Positions 1-8,962 of a stretch of DNA of 64,000 bases are shown here, piece by piece; within the stretch, counting starts at the first letter, position 1, and the number at the start of each line of letters is the position of its first letter. Both the position numbers and the translations under genes were made by a program. Under the pieces are notes generated by a model. That model made no database searches, was not told the origin of the DNA, and saw only the letters and a list, made by a program, of their open reading frames with translations. Source of the stretch: JAAYBQ01 sp035403465 (GTDB lineage: Bacteria > Spirochaetota > UBA4802 > UBA5550); assembly GCA_035403465.1 (NCBI GenBank), contig DAONFG010000014.1, positions 1 to 64,000 on the forward strand, in the 5' to 3' direction.

Positions 1-351
1 AGTATTAATAGCATTTTTTATCATTTCTCTAAATTCTATGGGACAGTAGTGATAAAATATATAAAAATTCTCCGTTAACCAACATTAAAATACTCTTTTA
101 AAAGGCCGGATTTTTTATTAACGGGTCATTCCCGAATGCCGGGATTATATATTTACCTGTTATTTCATAAATGCTTAAAAAGGTTAGACAGGAATCCATT
201 AAAGAGCCATCCTCAGGGTTCCCCATTTTTTTAAATAATTGTTAATAATGAAACAGTTTTCGAACAACAAAAATAATTTATTTTATGATCAAAACAGGGC
301 CTATATTAAAATACAGTTGATCAAAAGGACGTCAGAGTCTGAAATTGAAAA
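1..351. other. intergenic region upstream of rlmA-like gene
   Basis: No convincing gene is seen. The stretch is AT-rich. A short inverted repeat, TCCCG-aatgc-CGGGA, lies at 130-144 inside the string GTCATTCCCG; the same CATTCCCG head recurs near 33.28 kb, so it may be a degraded REP-like element. No clear -35/-10 pair was found for the downstream gene. Confidence 0.4.
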
Positions 352-1188
352 ATGATTAATGATACGATCTTCATTTGCCCGGTGTGCCAAAATCATCTGA
401 ACCTGATAGAAAACAAAATGCAATGCCGGGAAAATCACAGCTATGATATTTCACGTGAGGGTTATGTGAACCTGCTGCTCCCGAATATGAAAAGAAGCAG
501 TTCGCCTGGTGATTCGCTTGAGATGATCCGGTCAAGGAACAGGTTCCTTTCAGCAGGCCATTACGCCAGGCTTCCTGAACTGCTTACCTGTGAAATAGAA
601 AATTACCTGCAGGGTATTGCCCCGGCTGAATGCAGCATACTCGATGCGGGATGCGGTGAAGGATATATTCTTTCAATACTGGAAAACCGGATAAATTACA
701 GGAAAACAAAACTTTTTGGAATTGATATATCAAGGGACGCCGTAAAAACCGCTTCAAAAAGGAACAGCCGCATTTCATGCGCGGTCGCCGGGCTGTTCAG
801 TATGCCGGTTGCCGACGGATCTGTGAACTGTTTACTGAATATTTTTGCACCGTCACCGGCTGATGAATTCAAAAGAGTATTGGCGCCCGGCGGCATCCTC
901 ATACATGTGCATCCGGGTGATGAACACCTGTACTCACTGCGTGAAAAACTTTTCACCGAAATTATGCCCCTTCGTAAAGATGATAAACTCGCACAATCAT
1001 TCACTCTACGCTCAACTGAAGAACTGAAATACCACTTCACCATAACAGGGAAAGATAACCTTGCTGACCTGGTAAACATGACACCGTACGCATGGAAGAC
1101 CGGGAAGGAAAGAATTGCCGGGTTCCTTGCTGAAACCGATACACTGGAAACAACCGCGCATTTTATCGTTTCCATATATGTTATATGA
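352..1188 (+). CDS. rlmA: 23S rRNA (guanine-N1)-methyltransferase, RlmA family
   Basis: SAM-dependent methyltransferase expected to methylate a guanine in 23S rRNA (G745/G748 in characterised relatives). The N-terminus carries the family zinc finger: C9, C12, C25 and H29 (CPVC...C...H), followed by the hallmark SREGYVNLL. The Rossmann SAM-binding motif LDAGCGEGY lies near residue 98 and a substrate-side FAPSP motif near residue 163. At 278 aa the length is normal for the family. There is no good Shine-Dalgarno upstream of the ATG, but the zinc finger starts within ten residues, so the start cannot be much later. It is followed by a separate helicase gene. RlmA versus the closely related RlmA(II) cannot be decided by eye. 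Confidence 0.85.
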   Translation: MINDTIFICPVCQNHLNLIENKMQCRENHSYDISREGYVNLLLPNMKRSSSPGDSLEMIRSRNRFLSAGHYARLPELLTCEIENYLQGIAPAECSILDAGCGEGYILSILENRINYRKTKLFGIDISRDAVKTASKRNSRISCAVAGLFSMPVADGSVNCLLNIFAPSPADEFKRVLAPGGILIHVHPGDEHLYSLREKLFTEIMPLRKDDKLAQSFTLRSTEELKYHFTITGKDNLADLVNMTPYAWKTGKERIAGFLAETDTLETTAHFIVSIYVI

Positions 1189-1299
1189 CATCAGTTTAAC
1201 AGCAAAGCTGCCACCCCCATAAATTTGCTATTTATAAAAATCTATTGTATTTTAAAGTACACTTTAATCTCATGGTCATATTAAACAAAGGATGAATTA

Positions 1300-3045
1300 A
1301 TGGATTTAGAAAACTTTAAAGAACTGGGACTATCGGACTCCCTGCTCAAAGACTTGCAGAAAAAGGGATTCGAGGAACCTACCGAGATACAGCGTAAAAT
1401 AATACCTGCTATGCTGACAGAGAATATTGACCTTGTGGGCCAGGCCCAGACAGGCACAGGGAAAACCGCAGCGTTCGGGCTTCCGATTATAGAAAAACTC
1501 GAAAAGAACAGGAAAGATGTACAGGCAATTATACTGGTACCGACACGGGAACTTGCACTCCAGGTGGCTGAGGAACTCAACTCCTTCAGGGGAAAAAAGA
1601 AAGCACAGATAATCCCCGTTTACGGCGGACAGTCAATAATGGATCAGAGCCGTAAGATCGCAAAAGGTGTCGAGATCATTGTAGGCACACCCGGAAGAAT
1701 CCTGGACCATATGAGACGCGGCACACTCCAGCTCAAAACAGTTTCCTACGTAGTACTCGATGAAGCTGACGAGATGCTCAACATGGGATTCATTGACGAG
1801 GTTGATGAAATCCTTAAACAGACAAATCCGGACAGGCGCACACTTCTCTTCTCGGCAACAATGCCGGAAAGCATCATGAAGATCGCAAAAAAACACATGA
1901 AGGAATACAGGGTCATTGCATCAAAGGGTATAACGCTTACCACTGATCTGACTGACCAGATATACTTCGAGGTCCATGAAAACGATAAATTCGAGGCTTT
2001 ATGCAGAATCATTGACATGGAACGCAGCTTCTACGGTCTGATCTTCTGCCGTACCAAGGTTGCAGTTGATGAACTTTCAAACAGGCTCACTGACAGGGGT
2101 TACCTTGCCGAGGGTATCCACGGAGACCTTTCACAGAGTCAGAGGGAGAAGATGCTTGATAAGTTCAGAAAGCACAGGACAAGCATACTCGTAGCAACAG
2201 ATGTGGCTGCGCGCGGAATCGACGTTATTAACCTCTCACATGTAATCAACTATTCGCTTCCCCAGGACCCGGAGGCATACGTGCACAGGATAGGACGTAC
2301 AGGGCGTGCAGGCAAAAAAGGTATAGCCATAACATTTATCAGTCCGTCCGAGTACCGCAAACTCATGTTCATTGCAAAAATTGCAAAGGCAAATATACGT
2401 AAAGAGAAAATCCCCGGCGCATCGGATATTATCAAGATGCGAAAGTCCCGCATGAACACTGATATAACCGAACTAATCGCCGAGGGTTCACACGTTGAAT
2501 ACCTTAAAACCGCAGAATCGATGCTTAAAAACAACAGCCCGGAAGAAATCATTGCGGCGCTCATCAAGTATTCATTCGAGGATGAACTGGACGAAAACCG
2601 CTACAGGGAGATCAACGAAACTTCGGTTGACAGCAGGGGAACTACCAGGCTCTTCATATCCCTGGGACGCAAAGATGGAATTGATATACGGAAACTGATC
2701 AAGCTCATAAACAACCAGACCGGCGTTCGTCCCGGCCAGATCAGCGATATAAAGGTGATGGAAAGCTTTTCGTTCATTACTGTCCCTTTTGAAGAGGCAG
2801 AAGTTATACTTTCGATCTTCAACAGTTCCGGTGACAGCGGTGTTATGGTTCAGAAAGCAAACGATCGAAAAGATGATACGCGTGAGACAAGAAAACCGTA
2901 TTCTTACAAAGGTCAGGAACGTAAAGATTCTGCCAAAAAAGATTCCGGACGCGGGGATAAAAAAAGAAGTGCCTCCGTACAACATTCTGCTCCCGGAGCC
3001 CGAAGCGCAGGTAAACCAAAGGCAGGCAGGAAAAAGGAACAATAG
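1300..3045 (+). CDS. deaD: DEAD-box ATP-dependent RNA helicase with DbpA-type RNA-binding domain
   Basis: Cytoplasmic RNA helicase acting in ribosome assembly or cold-shock RNA remodelling. All core motifs are visible: Q-motif region PTEIQRKIIP, motif I AQTGTGKT, Ia PTRELA, motif II DEAD near residue 155, motif III SAT, and motif VI HRIGRTGRAG near residue 329. After the two RecA-like domains comes a C-terminal DbpA-type RNA-binding fold (about residues 445-520: TRLFISLGRKDGIDIRKLIKLIN), then a basic, low-complexity tail rich in K, R, D and S. At 581 aa it resembles CsdA/DeaD more than DbpA or RhlE. AAAGGATGA upstream is a good ribosome site. A terminator follows the stop codon. Confidence 0.93.
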   Translation: MDLENFKELGLSDSLLKDLQKKGFEEPTEIQRKIIPAMLTENIDLVGQAQTGTGKTAAFGLPIIEKLEKNRKDVQAIILVPTRELALQVAEELNSFRGKKKAQIIPVYGGQSIMDQSRKIAKGVEIIVGTPGRILDHMRRGTLQLKTVSYVVLDEADEMLNMGFIDEVDEILKQTNPDRRTLLFSATMPESIMKIAKKHMKEYRVIASKGITLTTDLTDQIYFEVHENDKFEALCRIIDMERSFYGLIFCRTKVAVDELSNRLTDRGYLAEGIHGDLSQSQREKMLDKFRKHRTSILVATDVAARGIDVINLSHVINYSLPQDPEAYVHRIGRTGRAGKKGIAITFISPSEYRKLMFIAKIAKANIRKEKIPGASDIIKMRKSRMNTDITELIAEGSHVEYLKTAESMLKNNSPEEIIAALIKYSFEDELDENRYREINETSVDSRGTTRLFISLGRKDGIDIRKLIKLINNQTGVRPGQISDIKVMESFSFITVPFEEAEVILSIFNSSGDSGVMVQKANDRKDDTRETRKPYSYKGQERKDSAKKDSGRGDKKRSASVQHSAPGARSAGKPKAGRKKEQ

Positions 3046-3081
3046 ATACAGCCATATAGTCACCCGCATCTATAATCAATG

Positions 3082-3111
3082 AATAAAAGAGGGTTTGTTC
3101 CCTCTTTTATT
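3082..3111. terminator. bidirectional intrinsic terminator between convergent genes
   Basis: Perfect 12-bp inverted repeat AATAAAAGAGGG / CCCTCTTTTATT with loop tttgtt. A- and T-tracts on both sides let it end the helicase transcript (+) and the small coiled-coil gene (-). Confidence 0.85.
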
Positions 3112-3120
3112 ATATAAATT

Positions 3121-3378
3121 TCATCCTTCGGGTGGAGTTTCGGTTTGAATAACTGGTTCAGTGACCTTTTCTTCTACAGGATCAGGTTTTACCTTCACTT
3201 TGAACTTCGATTTTACTTTAAGTCTTTTGTTAACCACCAACTCTTTTTTTTGCGCAAAAACCAGTTCTTTCTCAAGACGGGCAATTAATACCTTTTCAGA
3301 CTTTAATTCCTTCTGAAGTTTTGCTGTTTTTGCCTTCTTTTTTTTAATGCTTTCAGCCAGTTGTTTTACAGTCGCCAT
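3121..3378 (-). CDS. small lysine-rich coiled-coil protein, function unknown
   Basis: An 85-aa protein I do not recognise. Residues about 8-50 are strongly charged with heptad-like Leu/Ile/Val spacing (AKLQKELKSEKVLIARLEKE), predicting a coiled coil. The middle is a basic KSKFKVKVK run, and the C-terminus is acidic and Pro/Thr-rich (VEEKVTEPVIQTETPPEG). No signal peptide or membrane segment. The start is supported by AGAGGAT six bases upstream. It stands alone, convergent with the helicase gene. The charge pattern resembles small nucleic-acid-associated or histone-like tail proteins, but nothing diagnostic is visible. Confidence 0.6.
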   Translation of the reverse strand: MATVKQLAESIKKKKAKTAKLQKELKSEKVLIARLEKELVFAQKKELVVNKRLKVKSKFKVKVKPDPVEEKVTEPVIQTETPPEG

Positions 3379-3505
3379 ACAATCCTCTTAATTACTTTTA
3401 TTATTCATTAATCAATACTCACACAACACTATTCCGGTAAATCCGGACCTGATGCCTAAAAGCAAATGGTGCAATCAGACATGGTCCGTATAACTATATT
3501 GATTG

Positions 3506-3832
3506 CTAATAAGTGAGCTTAAGCCCTTTGTCGCGGAGCGCTTTTACTCTTGCCGCCCTGTCAACATACTCTGTATGCAAAAGTTCATGCGCCTTATGTG
3601 AATTTGGATGCTCCAGAAAATCTTTGTAAATCTGCTTTACTTCAGGATTGTCCTGTGATTTCCGTAGCGGCATCTTTTTATCCTGAGCATAAACTCCGTC
3701 TGTTCTGATCTGCCTCAGGCTGGCATAGGCAAACACTTTTTTTGCGTATGCTAATGTAACAGAAAACATACCTGCAGTAACTGCAGCGGCTCCGATAAAT
3801 CCTCTCCTGGTTATATTCCTTCTCTCTTTCAT
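3506..3832 (-). CDS. hydB: [FeFe] hydrogenase small subunit with Tat signal
   Basis: Small subunit of an exported [FeFe] hydrogenase. The N-terminus has a clear twin-arginine signal (TRRGFIGAAAVTAG with a hydrophobic stretch to about residue 30). The mature part has the Fe-hydrogenase small-subunit signature: KKMPLRKSQDNPEVKQIYKDF, then HKAHELLHTEYVDR. The same domain is fused at the C-terminus of the cytosolic hydrogenase at 7091-8881 (RKSHDNPEVQAIYKEF, SHELLHTHY), which confirms the assignment. It lies 10 bp downstream of the large-subunit gene in the same operon. Family knowledge: in Desulfovibrio the small subunit's Tat signal exports the folded heterodimer. Confidence 0.9.
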   Translation of the reverse strand: MKERRNITRRGFIGAAAVTAGMFSVTLAYAKKVFAYASLRQIRTDGVYAQDKKMPLRKSQDNPEVKQIYKDFLEHPNSHKAHELLHTEYVDRAARVKALRDKGLKLTY

Positions 3833-3842
3833 TGTTATCTCC

Positions 3843-5126
3843 TTATATCACGAAATTATTTGATACATCAATCGGCTGTCCACCGCCGTTCACGCAGCCG
3901 CCGGGGCATGTCATTACTTCAATGAAATGATACTTTGAGCGCCCTTCCTTAATCTCCTTTATCACGGGCAGAGCGTTTTTCAGTCCGGATACAACGCATA
4001 CATTAACAAGCGGTCCTCCCGGAATCTGTATTGAAGCCTCCCTTATACCCTTTGTTCCCCTCACGGCTGTAAGATCAACATTGGTAAGGGTCTTTCCTGA
4101 AACTGCCTCGTATGCAAACCGGAGAGCCGCCTCCATAACACCACCACTAACACCGAATATTGTGGCCGCGCCTGTTGACTGCCCCAGGAGCGGGTCGGCC
4201 TTTTCTGAAACAAGAGTTGATAGGTCCACTCCCGCTTTCTTTATCATATAAGCAAGTTCACGGGTATTTATGGTAGCGTCGATGTCCCTGAAACCGCTGT
4301 CGTTCATTTCCGGTCTCATTCCTTCAAATTTTTTCGCAATGCATGGCATGATCGAAACTGTATATATATTACGGGGATCTATCTTTTTGTTTTGTGCTCC
4401 GTATGTTTTGGAAAGTGCGCCCATCATACACACCGGCGACTTGCATGTAGAAAGATTAGGGATAAGATCAGGATGGAATGATTCAACATATTTAATCCAG
4501 CCCGGGCAGCATGAAGTAAACTGCGGAAGGGGCTTATCAATCGTCTTTTTTATCCTTCCAACAAGCTCTGACCCCTCTTCCATGATGGTCAGATCTGCTG
4601 CAAACTCGGTATCCCAGATTATATCGAAACCGATTTTACGAAGTGCAGCGTACATCTCACCTCCGGCAAAAGTTCCAGGCTCCATGCCAAACGGCTCGCC
4701 AATTGCGTACCTTACAGCCGGTGCCGGAAGCGCTACAACAATCTTACCCGGATCTTTAATGGCTTTCCAGACATCTTCGATAAATGATACTTTCTCTTCA
4801 ATTGCATTGTAAGGACAGTTTACAAGACACTGACCGCAGTTTATGCAGCCGTCCGGGCTGTAAACGTAGTGAGGGCCGCCCGGTTTTTTACTGTCTATTA
4901 TTTTTGTGGGGCACACATCATTACATGTATGACAACCCTGGCATTTGTTGGAGTCTACCTGGACAAAAAATGTTGAGTCATACTTTTTAATATCAGGCGA
5001 TTCAAGTGATGTTGTTACATGTTCCACTGAGGCTTCTTTTGAACATGAAGGCAACAACTGGGCAGCGGTAAGTGCAGCAGCTGTTCCACCGGCCATTTTT
5101 AAGAATTCTTTGCGGTTAATACTCAT
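3843..5126 (-). CDS. hydA: [FeFe] hydrogenase large subunit, exported type
   Basis: Catalytic subunit that interconverts H2 with protons and electrons. Two [4Fe-4S] ferredoxin motifs lie near residues 63-110 (CQGCHTCNDVCPTK, CINCGQCLVNCPYNA). All three H-cluster motifs are present: L1 TSCCPGWIKYVE, L2 MPCIAKKFEGMRPEM and L3 TCPGGCVNGGGQP. The N-terminus looks like a Tat-type signal (NRKEFLKMAGG, with RK instead of RR) followed by a hydrophobic stretch ending LLPSC, which could be a lipobox. The protein is 427 aa and lacks the 2Fe-2S and small-subunit domains of the paralogue at 7091. GGAGG lies eight bases before the ATG. It is transcribed divergently from the trimeric hydrogenase operon. No HydE/F/G maturases are in the window. 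Confidence 0.93.
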   Translation of the reverse strand: MSINRKEFLKMAGGTAAALTAAQLLPSCSKEASVEHVTTSLESPDIKKYDSTFFVQVDSNKCQGCHTCNDVCPTKIIDSKKPGGPHYVYSPDGCINCGQCLVNCPYNAIEEKVSFIEDVWKAIKDPGKIVVALPAPAVRYAIGEPFGMEPGTFAGGEMYAALRKIGFDIIWDTEFAADLTIMEEGSELVGRIKKTIDKPLPQFTSCCPGWIKYVESFHPDLIPNLSTCKSPVCMMGALSKTYGAQNKKIDPRNIYTVSIMPCIAKKFEGMRPEMNDSGFRDIDATINTRELAYMIKKAGVDLSTLVSEKADPLLGQSTGAATIFGVSGGVMEAALRFAYEAVSGKTLTNVDLTAVRGTKGIREASIQIPGGPLVNVCVVSGLKNALPVIKEIKEGRSKYHFIEVMTCPGGCVNGGGQPIDVSNNFVI

Positions 5127-5285
5127 TTCAAATCCTCCAATTTAATATGAATTATTGTTTTTAAAAAAAAGTGAATACAAATGTCAATTATTTATATTAT
5201 TAATGCTATGTATTAATAATATTTATCACAAATGCCGGCTTAAAATTGAACATTTAGACAATTGAGTCACTTTTTAACTCCGGCA

Positions 5286-5298
5286 AGACATTATGTCT
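5286..5298. promoter_or_regulatory. perfect palindrome in the divergent hydrogenase promoter region
   Basis: AGACAT-T-ATGTCT is an exact 13-bp palindrome between the two divergent hydrogenase operons, about 100 bp upstream of the trimeric operon. It is a candidate operator for a dimeric regulator. The sequence matches no FNR or Rex consensus that I know. Confidence 0.3.
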
Positions 5299-5336
5299 AA
5301 AAAAGCATAATAAAGTCAAGAATATTACAAAAATGA

Positions 5337-5342
5337 TTGACA
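5337..5342 (+). promoter_or_regulatory. candidate -35 box for the trimeric hydrogenase operon
   Basis: TTGACA lies about 57 bp upstream of the first gene. The best -10 candidates downstream (TACAAA, AAATAA) are poor, so this is tentative. Confidence 0.3.
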
Positions 5343-5398
5343 TATTTATATCATGCTACAAATAAAGTATTAATAGCACAAATATGGGGGTTCGATTG

Positions 5399-5866
5399 AT
5401 GATAAACAAAAATCTCACAGACGCAATTGCACTATATGGCAAAACTCGTGAAAACCTTATGCCCGTAATGCAGTACGTGGTTTCAAAGGAGAACTGGCTT
5501 TCTGAAAACACACTGGAGGAGATAGCTGCATCGTTCGGCATATCACCGGCTGAAGTTTACGGAGTGGCCTCCTTTTACACATTTCTTGATGTTGCTCCAA
5601 GGGGCAAGTATGTCATACGCGTGTGCAGAACCATATCATGCGATATGGAGGGTAAAGGAGCAATTATATCTGCAATATCCGGCTTTCTCCGGGTTAAACC
5701 AGGCGAAACAACACCTGATTCGATGTTCAGTTTTCTTGAAACAAACTGTATGGGCTGGTGCCATGAAGGACCGGCAATGCTTGTGAACGAAGATGTCCAT
5801 ACAAAGCTTACGCCGGAAAAAGCCGTGGAGATCATCCAGGGCTATATCGACAGGGAAAAACAATAG
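5399..5866 (+). CDS. hndA: NuoE-like 2Fe-2S subunit of NAD(P)-linked [FeFe] hydrogenase
   Basis: Thioredoxin-fold [2Fe-2S] subunit of the NuoE/HndA/HydC family, which passes electrons between the flavin subunit and the hydrogenase. The four cluster cysteines are visible as CRTIS-C and, about 40 residues later, CMGWC. The N-terminus is the usual helical bundle (ENTLEEIAASFGISPAEVYGVASFYTFL). I prefer the ATG at 5399 because GGGGG lies eight bases before it; an earlier ATG at 5384 would add five residues. It is the first gene of the three-gene operon, 21 bp before the NuoF-like gene. Confidence 0.88.
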   Translation: MINKNLTDAIALYGKTRENLMPVMQYVVSKENWLSENTLEEIAASFGISPAEVYGVASFYTFLDVAPRGKYVIRVCRTISCDMEGKGAIISAISGFLRVKPGETTPDSMFSFLETNCMGWCHEGPAMLVNEDVHTKLTPEKAVEIIQGYIDREKQ

Positions 5867-5887
5867 GGTTGATCAGGAGAAATTGAA

Positions 5888-7072
5888 ATGGATAATAATA
5901 CCAAACAAAAAAAACTGGCCGAGCTCCAGGGTAAAGTCAATCTGATTTTCAGCCAAATCGACTGCGTAAAGGTCCTTGATAAAGCTCTGGCAATGGATTC
6001 GCAGAAAATTATCGAAGACGTATCAAAATCAGGCCTCAGAGGCCGCGGTGGTGCTGGATTTAACACCGGTATGAAATGGAAGGGTGCAGCAGAGGTAAAG
6101 GACGATATAAAATATGTTCTCTGTAACGCAGATGAAGGCGAACCCGGCACTTTTAAAGACAGAAGAATACTTGAGGAACAGGCGGACAAGGTTATAGCAG
6201 GAATGGCTATATGTGCAAAAGCTGTGGGAGCATGCGAAGGTTATATTTATCTCAGGGGTGAATATAACTTTATGAAGGCAAAACTCCAGGCCGGGTGCGA
6301 TAGATGGAATAAAATTTTCAGTGATAAAAAACTCAATTTTAAAATGAGCGTACGTTCAGGTTCAGGTGCTTATGTATGCGGCGAAGAGACAGCACTAATG
6401 GAATCCATGCAGGGAAACAGGGGTGAGCCCAGGAATAAACCGCCCTTCCCTGTTGTTGAAGGTTTTTTGAACAAACCTACTGTAATCAATAATGTTGAGA
6501 CCCTGGCGTATGTTACTACAATTATAAATGACGGCCCTGAAAAATTCAGTTCACTCGGTACAAAAACATCCATGGGCGGCAAGGTCTTTTCGGTTTCAGG
6601 CGATGCTGAGGTAAAGGGAATTTATGAGCTGCCACTTGGTATGACAATCCAGGAGTTTGTGGACATTTTCGGAGACGGTGATACGAAAGCAGTCCAGGTT
6701 GGAGGCGCTTCCGGTTCATGCGTACCAAGGAAAAATTTTGATAAAACAATAATTGGATTTGAAGGCGTTCCCACAGGCGGGTCAATGATGCTATTTAACA
6801 GCTCACGGTCCATGTACAACGTTCTGCGGAACTACCTTGAATTCTTTGAAGAAGAATCATGCGGCCAGTGTACGCCTTGTCGTGTCGGTTGCCAGCAGTT
6901 GCTTAAAGGGATCGAGGCCATCAGGTCCGGCGAAAAACCGCAGGAATACCTTGCCGAACTGCAGAAGCTTGCCTCGACTATGTCAATAGCTTCAAAATGC
7001 GGCCTTGGCCAGTCTCTTGCCAATCCCTTTAATACAATTACCAGACATTTCCGCGAAGAGATTTGTTACTGA
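5888..7072 (+). CDS. hndC: NuoF-like FMN/NAD(H)-binding subunit of [FeFe] hydrogenase, short form
   Basis: Flavoprotein subunit that exchanges electrons with NAD(P)H. Visible motifs: glycine-rich nucleotide site GRGGAGFNTGMKW (about residue 51), FMN site NADEGEPGTFKDR (about residue 80), GAYVCGEETAL, and a C-terminal [4Fe-4S] motif ESCGQCTPCRVGC near residue 324. At 394 aa it is the bare NuoF core. The extra N-terminal [2Fe-2S] domain and C-terminal ferredoxin domain of HydB/HndC in characterised bifurcating hydrogenases are absent. AGGAG precedes the ATG. It lies between the NuoE-like and catalytic genes, 18 bp before the latter. The missing cluster domains matter for whether this enzyme bifurcates. 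Confidence 0.9.
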   Translation: MDNNTKQKKLAELQGKVNLIFSQIDCVKVLDKALAMDSQKIIEDVSKSGLRGRGGAGFNTGMKWKGAAEVKDDIKYVLCNADEGEPGTFKDRRILEEQADKVIAGMAICAKAVGACEGYIYLRGEYNFMKAKLQAGCDRWNKIFSDKKLNFKMSVRSGSGAYVCGEETALMESMQGNRGEPRNKPPFPVVEGFLNKPTVINNVETLAYVTTIINDGPEKFSSLGTKTSMGGKVFSVSGDAEVKGIYELPLGMTIQEFVDIFGDGDTKAVQVGGASGSCVPRKNFDKTIIGFEGVPTGGSMMLFNSSRSMYNVLRNYLEFFEEESCGQCTPCRVGCQQLLKGIEAIRSGEKPQEYLAELQKLASTMSIASKCGLGQSLANPFNTITRHFREEICY

Positions 7073-7090
7073 GGTAAGGAGATAAAAATA

Positions 7091-8881
7091 ATGGATACAG
7101 TTAATCTTAAAATAAATAACATTGAAGTATCCGTGCCAAAAGGCGCGACAATACTCGATGCAGCAAAAAAAGCAGGTGTAAGGATACCCACACTCTGCCA
7201 TCACGATGACCTGTGCGTAGCAGGGAACTGCAGGGTCTGTGTTGTTGAACAGAAAGGTGCCTGGGCACTTAAAGCATCATGTGCCGTTCCGGCTGAAAAC
7301 GGCATGGAAATTCTTACAAACACCCAGAAGGTGCGCGACGCCAGGAAGACTATCATTGAACTTCTCCTGTCTGAACACGCAGGGGAATGTACATCATGCT
7401 ACAGGAGCGGCAACTGCGAGCTCCAGGCCCTTGCACAGGAATACCTTGCGAATGGCAATAAGTATATCGATGTAGCAAAACATGTACCAGTTGATATGTC
7501 ATCACCTTCTATAGTAAAAGATGACAGCAAATGTATCAAGTGCACAAGATGTGTACGCACATGTACTGAACTGCAGGGAGTTTCGGCCCTCTGGAGTTCG
7601 AACAAAGGGAACCACACGAAGATATCAACATTCCTTGATAAGCCAATGCATTATGTTGTGTGCACAAACTGCGGACAGTGCATCAACCGCTGCCCCACAG
7701 GCGCACTTACAGAAAGAAACTATATTGAGGATGTTTGGCGCGCAATTGATAATCCCGACATCCATGTTGTTGTACAGACTGCGCCTGCGGTAAGAGTAGC
7801 AATAGGTGAGGAACTGGGCATGGCACCGGGTGCAGTAGTCACCGGCAAGATGGTGTCTGCAATGAAAAAAATGGGATTTGATTCTGTTCTCGATACTGAT
7901 TTCACTGCCGACCTTACAATTATGGAAGAGGGAACCGAACTGCTTGTAAGACTTAAAGAGGCCCTTGTTGACAAGAAAAATGTTGCACTGCCCATGATGA
8001 CATCATGTTCTCCAGGATGGATCAAATTTATTGAACACCAGTACCCGCAGCTTCTGGACAACCTGTCGACATGCAAGTCTCCGCAGCAGATGTTCGGCGC
8101 ACTTGCTAAAACTTTCTATGCAAAAAAGAAAGGAATTGATCCCGCAAAAATAGTCTCGGTTTCAATAATGCCCTGTACAGCTAAAAAATTTGAGGCGAAC
8201 AGGCCTGAAATGAATAGCAGCGGTTTCCGGGACGTGGACTATGTTCTGACAACACGGGAACTTGGTCATATGATACGGCAGGCAGGCCTTAACTTTACCG
8301 ATCTTGCTGATGAAAAATTCGATTCTATAATGGGTGATTCAACCGGCGCTGCTGTTATATTCGGTACGACCGGGGGAGTAATGGAAGCTGCACTACGTAC
8401 TGTTTATGAGTTGGTCACAGGTCGAGAGGTTCCGTTTACCAATCTTAATATTGAACCTGTACGCGGTATGGACGGAGTTAAAAGTGCATCGGTTAAAATT
8501 GATAAAGTAAAAAGCGAATGGAGTTTCCTTGAAGGTGCAGAACTGAAGGTTGCCATAGCTCATGGCCTTGCAAACGCGGACAAACTCATGAAGGAAGTTG
8601 CAGCGGGTAAGGCACAGTACCATTTTATTGAAATAATGGCATGTCCCGGAGGTTGCATTGGAGGAGGCGGTCAGCCCATACCGACATCAATGGATATACG
8701 TAAAAAACGTGCAGCAGCGATCTATGTCGCGGATGAAGCACACGCAATCCGTAAGTCCCATGATAATCCTGAAGTTCAGGCAATATACAAGGAGTTCCTA
8801 CATGAACCCCTTGGACACCATTCACACGAACTTCTTCACACACATTACTATTCACGAAAGGGTGCAGTGAAGAACCATTAA
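7091..8881 (+). CDS. hndD: NAD(P)-linked [FeFe] hydrogenase catalytic subunit (HndD/HydA type)
   Basis: Cytosolic catalytic subunit of a trimeric [FeFe] hydrogenase. Domain order: plant-type [2Fe-2S] (residues 1-78, CHHDDLCVAGNCRVC), His-Cys [4Fe-4S] (about 95-118, H..CTSCYRSGNC), two [4Fe-4S] ferredoxin motifs (about 147-205, CIKCTRCVRTC and CTNCGQCINRCP), the H-cluster domain (TSCSPGWIKFIE, MPCTAKKFEANRPEM, ACPGGCIGGGGQP) and a fused small-subunit domain (about 540-596, RKSHDNPEVQAIYKEF). Length and order match HndD and Thermotoga HydA. In the L1 motif the second Cys of TSCCP is Ser (TSCSP), as in several related enzymes. A strong terminator follows. Confidence 0.94.
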   Translation: MDTVNLKINNIEVSVPKGATILDAAKKAGVRIPTLCHHDDLCVAGNCRVCVVEQKGAWALKASCAVPAENGMEILTNTQKVRDARKTIIELLLSEHAGECTSCYRSGNCELQALAQEYLANGNKYIDVAKHVPVDMSSPSIVKDDSKCIKCTRCVRTCTELQGVSALWSSNKGNHTKISTFLDKPMHYVVCTNCGQCINRCPTGALTERNYIEDVWRAIDNPDIHVVVQTAPAVRVAIGEELGMAPGAVVTGKMVSAMKKMGFDSVLDTDFTADLTIMEEGTELLVRLKEALVDKKNVALPMMTSCSPGWIKFIEHQYPQLLDNLSTCKSPQQMFGALAKTFYAKKKGIDPAKIVSVSIMPCTAKKFEANRPEMNSSGFRDVDYVLTTRELGHMIRQAGLNFTDLADEKFDSIMGDSTGAAVIFGTTGGVMEAALRTVYELVTGREVPFTNLNIEPVRGMDGVKSASVKIDKVKSEWSFLEGAELKVAIAHGLANADKLMKEVAAGKAQYHFIEIMACPGGCIGGGGQPIPTSMDIRKKRAAAIYVADEAHAIRKSHDNPEVQAIYKEFLHEPLGHHSHELLHTHYYSRKGAVKNH

Positions 8882-8917
8882 TCAGCTCGTTTGTTTAATG
8901 ACAGATATATTACTTGT

Positions 8918-8959
8918 GGGGCCCGGGCATTCCAGGAAAGTGCCCGGCCCCTTTTTTTT
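8918..8959 (+). terminator. intrinsic terminator after the trimeric hydrogenase operon
   Basis: GC-rich stem GGGGCCCGGGCA / TGCCCGGCCCC (one bulged C) with loop ttccaggaaag, followed by eight T. It ends only four bases before the next start codon. Confidence 0.88.
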
Positions 8960-8962
8960 ACT

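Noticed and set aside
4565..4575. Exact GCTCTGACCCC inside the hydrogenase large-subunit gene, with similar hits at 57658-57668, 60317-60327 and 62307-62316
   Set aside because: All lie in conserved coding frames (GSE or GQS codons) and are probably codon coincidences, unlike the intergenic copies.
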